From an uncultured Eubacteriales bacterium (GTDB lineage Bacteria > Bacillota > Clostridia > Lachnospirales > Lachnospiraceae), in assembly GCA_900313855.1 (NCBI GenBank), contig OMSZ01000156.1, forward strand, positions 1 through 8,540: a DNA stretch of 8,540 nt, read 5' to 3'. How positions within the stretch are numbered: position 1 is the first letter of the stretch; each line of letters starts with the position of its first letter. The notes under the pieces were generated by a model. The model had not been told where the DNA came from, ran no database searches, and saw only the letters and a program-made list of their open reading frames with translations. This document shows positions 6,725 to 8,540 of the stretch, piece by piece. Made by a program: the position numbers and the translations under genes.

Positions 6725-6749
6725 TAATTATAATTATTACTGTAATTTC
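6712..6749 (+). repeat. Perfect 38-bp palindrome spanning the nadE stop codon
   Basis: The arm GAAATTACAGTAATAATTA (6712-6730) is followed directly by its exact reverse complement (6731-6749), with no spacer and no mismatch. It includes the last four sense codons (in part) and the stop of nadE. In RNA it would fold into a long AU-rich hairpin. A short poly-T follows within the arm only (TTTC), so it is not a classic terminator; the real terminator lies 37 bp further on. Roles as a 3' stability element, a convergent transcription boundary or a protein site are inference. Confidence 0.85.
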
Positions 6750-6785
6750 AGATTATAATTGTTGCATGCTAGTCCCTTAAGTCTT

Positions 6786-6820
6786 ACGGCAGCTCCTCTT
6801 TTCAGGGCTGCCGTTTTTTA
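6786..6820 (+). terminator. Intrinsic terminator of the NAD salvage operon
   Basis: ACGGCAGC (6786-6793) pairs perfectly with GCTGCCGT (6807-6814), with three further CCT/AGG pairs possible inside the loop, and is followed by TTTTTT (6814-6819). This is a strong GC-rich Rho-independent terminator about 60 bp after the nadE stop. Confidence 0.9.
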
Positions 6821-6846
6821 TATGAGTTACCATTATTTTCTCTATT

Positions 6847-6885
6847 GACTTGAATGCGGAATTTAATTCCGCATTCCTATAAGTC
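6847..6885. repeat. Inverted repeat resembling two IS30 ends tip to tip
   Basis: GAATGCGGAATT (6852-6863), a single central T, and AATTCCGCATTC (6865-6876) form a perfect palindrome. GACTT (6847-6851) and AAGTC (6881-6885) extend it past a four-base bulge. Each arm contains ATGCGGAATT, also found in the inverted repeat of the adjacent IS (8493-8502), in the same tip-inward orientation. This may be a vestige of abutted IS ends or a palindromic target site. Confidence 0.6.
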
Positions 6886-6921
6886 CAGTGATTATGCGGG
6901 ACTAAAATCCGTTTTTTTTAC

Positions 6922-6950
6922 TTTAAAAAGCATCTGTTTTCCGTTATAAT
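6922..6950 (+). promoter_or_regulatory. Candidate orphan promoter reading into the IS element
   Basis: TTTAAA (6922-6927), a 17-nt spacer and a perfect TATAAT (6945-6950) form a plausible promoter. It points rightwards into the 3' end of the transposase gene, antisense to it, and no gene follows in the window. It may have driven a gene now separated by the IS, or may be fortuitous AT-rich sequence. Confidence 0.35.
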
Positions 6951-7018
6951 GGCATCAACAGAGCAGTTTTTTCTATGTTTTGAGTATGCCAAAAAGGCAT
7001 CCGGACTTAGTGTGCGAG

Positions 7019-7054
7019 ACTAAGTTCCGCATACCTGAATTAACTTTTGCAAAT
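7019..7054 (+). repeat. Terminal inverted repeat of the IS, transposase 3' side
   Basis: ACTAAGTTCCGCATA followed by a less conserved inner part ending GCAAAT. It matches, in inverted orientation, the repeat at 8470-8506. It lies 36 bp outside the transposase stop codon, a usual position for an IS30-type end. Confidence 0.65.
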
Positions 7055-7089
7055 TCAAAGTGCGAAATACCTGCCTGTGCACAACTATT

Positions 7090-8409
7090 TTATTTTAATA
7101 ATTCTGGTGTCAGCATAACATCATCTGGAGCGATGAGTTTATATCCCATCACAGATAAGAGCTGTTCATCCAGGAGCAACTGAGACAGTTCGAATGGGCA
7201 ATGCATGTTCAGACTGTCTCTTTTTGTACTATTGATATGATTGGCAAGAAGCGTGACCTTTTCCTGATTCAAATCATCAAAGGATGATCCCTTTTTACGT
7301 ACATATCTTATGTATTCATGGTTCTTTTCGCAGCAGCCTTTCTGCCAGAAAGAATAGGGATCACAATAATAAATGGTAGTTCTCTTAGTTTTACCATCGT
7401 TCGAAGTTTCCAATCCTGTACGGTCTGCAAACTCACTTCCGCCATCTGTAAGGATGATTTCGAAGAGTTTGCTGAAAAGCTCTGTACCAAGTTCATCCTC
7501 CAAAAATGAAAAGACCTTGATAACTTCTTCCTGCGTCTGACTTTTCATAAGGAATATCAGCATAAGTGTAGTCTTACGAAAAGTAAGTGTCAGAAGAACT
7601 TTATGACCATCTGAATTACCTTCTACACAATCCATTTCTACGATGCTTACATCAGGATCTTTCTCGATTCGCTTTTGAAAATCTTCGTAGTTATGATCAA
7701 TGCGATAAGTACGGCTTTTTGCACTGGTATTAGTAGGGGTCTTTCGTTTTTTGTATTTTACTTTCCGCCTTAAGTCAATGTTCTTTACATCAAAGACACC
7801 AGCATCTATATATGTATATGTTGTTCGTTTTGAACATCCTAATTCCTCCGCATTAGTTGCATAAATGTGAGATATAGACTGTCCCTTTTTGATAAGTGGA
7901 GTAAGAATATCATTCATTTTCTGAATGTTTTCAGGTGTCTGATTAATACCTTCTCTACTGGAACTGAGTGTTTCAAGGTAGCAGTCATTCGCATACTTTG
8001 AAGAATATATTTTCTTCTCCATCATACAATTGACACGTTTCCCGCAGCCGTTACATACATATGGAGCTTTCTTTAAGTTTGGACACTGCATTGGTTGATA
8101 ACTCCCGCAAACATCACTGCATCTATGATTACGGCATTGTCTACAGAATTTATCACAATCCATATCACCACAGACATGCTTAAGATTGCATCTGGAGTGT
8201 ATATCAGCATTTGCTACACAGGGAGTGTTTCCATAGCCTTTGTATTCCTTAACCTTGGAATGTTTCCTTACTTCCTTTGATATGGTTGTTGGATCCTTAT
8301 GCACTACTTGGGCAATAGTTGCAAAGGAATCACTGTTATTTAACCCTTTTTCAATGTTAATTCTATCTGACAGTGTCAGATGTTTCTGATTACCTTTTTG
8401 AGTACTCAT
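7090..8409 (-). CDS. IS30-family transposase
   Basis: A DDE transposase that moves the surrounding element. The likely start is ATG at 8409, with GGAGG 6 nt upstream, giving 439 residues. An in-frame GTG at 8430 would add seven residues but lies upstream of that ribosome binding site. Numbering from the GTG, the N-terminal helix-turn-helix region (HLTLSDRINIEKGL, 17-30, through DPTTISKEVRKH, 46-57) is typical of IS30 proteins. A Cys-rich segment follows (C71, 81, 87, 92, 96, 99, 104, 108, 116, 126, 129, 135), probably zinc-binding. The catalytic acids appear to be D267 (VEMDCVEG), D329 (LTDGGSEF) and E368 (GCCEKNHEYIRYVRKKG), the last two 39 residues apart. The C-terminal H-I-N-S-T-K-R and P-F-E-L pattern fits the family. 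No frameshift or internal stop is seen. Confidence 0.93.
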   Translation of the reverse strand: MSTQKGNQKHLTLSDRINIEKGLNNSDSFATIAQVVHKDPTTISKEVRKHSKVKEYKGYGNTPCVANADIHSRCNLKHVCGDMDCDKFCRQCRNHRCSDVCGSYQPMQCPNLKKAPYVCNGCGKRVNCMMEKKIYSSKYANDCYLETLSSSREGINQTPENIQKMNDILTPLIKKGQSISHIYATNAEELGCSKRTTYTYIDAGVFDVKNIDLRRKVKYKKRKTPTNTSAKSRTYRIDHNYEDFQKRIEKDPDVSIVEMDCVEGNSDGHKVLLTLTFRKTTLMLIFLMKSQTQEEVIKVFSFLEDELGTELFSKLFEIILTDGGSEFADRTGLETSNDGKTKRTTIYYCDPYSFWQKGCCEKNHEYIRYVRKKGSSFDDLNQEKVTLLANHINSTKRDSLNMHCPFELSQLLLDEQLLSVMGYKLIAPDDVMLTPELLK

Positions 8410-8430
8410 TTTTTCCTCCAATTCCGGCAC

Positions 8431-8451
8431 AGGCTAGGTAATCAGCAGCCT
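8431..8451 (-). promoter_or_regulatory. Short hairpin in the transposase leader
   Basis: AGGCT (8431-8435) and AGCCT (8447-8451) are complementary with an 11-nt loop, between the candidate -10 and the start codon. In IS elements, leader hairpins sometimes limit translation from read-through transcripts; here that is inference from position, and a five-pair stem is weak. Confidence 0.25.
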
Positions 8452-8455
8452 ATGT

Positions 8456-8484
8456 AGTATATCGGAAATATGTGCGGAGGTAAA
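8456..8484 (-). promoter_or_regulatory. Candidate transposase promoter
   Basis: On the minus strand TTTACC (8484-8479) and TATACT (8461-8456) are separated by 17 nt. The -35 lies inside the terminal inverted repeat (8470-8506), a layout often found in insertion sequences because transposase binding to its own end can then repress transcription. A transcript from here would have a leader of about 40 nt before the ATG at 8409. Confidence 0.5.
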
Positions 8485-8506
8485 GTCAGCTTATGCGGAA
8501 TTTAGT
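8470..8506 (-). repeat. Terminal inverted repeat of the IS, transposase 5' side
   Basis: Read on the minus strand from 8506 it begins ACTAAATTCCGCATA and continues to CCGCACAT. It is the partner of 7019-7054 and includes the -35 of the transposase promoter. Just outside, GGAATTTA recurs at 8517-8524, 20 bp from the copy at 8497-8504. The remaining bases to the right edge contain no recognisable gene. Confidence 0.65.
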
Positions 8507-8540
8507 ATTACAATCTGGAATTTAAATTAGCACTTAAGTA

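Larger units (their letters stand above)
6821..7018. other. Non-coding spacer with IS-end-like palindromes, left of the IS30 copy
   Basis: No credible gene is present. The stretch contains an inverted repeat at 6847-6885, a degenerate relative (ATGCGGGACTAAAATCCG) at 6894-6911 followed by eight T, a candidate promoter at 6922-6950, and an IS-end-like arm at 6997-7011 facing the inverted repeat of the IS. It appears to be an intergenic region altered by one or more IS30-type events. Confidence 0.55.
7019..8506 (-). mobile_element. IS30-family insertion sequence
   Basis: An element of about 1.49 kb with one transposase gene. The ends were placed from inverted repeats. The right-hand end of the element (7019-7054 here) begins ACTAAGTTCCGCATA, and the other end, read on the minus strand from 8506, begins ACTAAATTCCGCATA. 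The first 15 positions agree at 14, and with one gap about 15 of the next 21 also agree, ending at GCAAAT versus GCACAT. The outer boundaries could shift by one or two bases. No matching 2-3 bp target duplication is visible, so either the tips are slightly misplaced or the flanks have changed since insertion. The transposase frame is intact, so it may be active. Confidence 0.75.

Noticed and set aside
7012..8512. Target site duplication flanking the IS30 copy
   Set aside because: I compared the 2-3 bases outside both ends (GAG or GCG on the left; ATT or TAC on the right) and shifted the tips by up to two bases; none match, so no duplication is claimed.
1..8540. CRISPR array, tRNA, rRNA, toxin-antitoxin or phage genes
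   Set aside because: No regularly spaced repeats, cloverleaf or rRNA segments, and no matching protein signatures are visible on either strand.

Overview
The window looks like chromosomal DNA from a low-to-moderate GC anaerobic Firmicute, most likely a Lachnospiraceae-type Clostridia member (Butyrivibrio/Roseburia/Coprococcus neighbourhood). The basis is a FeoA-FeoB fusion, a clostridial-type nicotinamidase with an Asp-His-Glu-His metal site, strong GGAGG ribosome binding sites and a clostridial-type Cys-rich IS30 transposase. The taxonomic call is inference from protein style; no marker gene is present.

Layout. Positions 1-3918 are read on the minus strand, in the order radical SAM protein (YhcC/TIGR01212 type), then the FeoAB ferrous iron transporter, then the N-terminus of a secreted protein that runs off the left edge. 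Both feoAB and the secreted-protein gene have candidate promoters of their own. Positions 4049-6724 form a plus-strand NAD salvage operon: nicotinamidase (pncA), nicotinate phosphoribosyltransferase (pncB) and NAD synthetase (nadE). It is closed by a 38-bp perfect palindrome overlapping the nadE stop and then by a strong intrinsic terminator. Positions 6821-7018 are non-coding and hold palindromes that look like insertion-sequence ends. Positions 7019-8506 are an apparently intact IS30-family element whose transposase is read on the minus strand, with imperfect inverted repeats of about 36 bp. The last 34 bases are non-coding.

How the genes work together. PncA deamidates nicotinamide to nicotinate, PncB converts nicotinate to nicotinate mononucleotide, and NadE amidates deamido-NAD to NAD. 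The adenylyltransferase between them (NadD) is not in the window and must be encoded elsewhere. The operon and the radical SAM gene diverge from a shared control region of about 130 bp in which the two candidate -10 elements overlap and a GGTATT/AATACC repeat set covers the start of the pncA transcript.

I did not find a clearly new multi-gene system. The items most worth a second look are the pncA leader architecture, the 38-bp palindrome at the end of nadE, the tip-to-tip IS-end-like palindromes beside the IS30 copy, and unusual hydrophilic inserts or linkers in three otherwise conserved enzymes.
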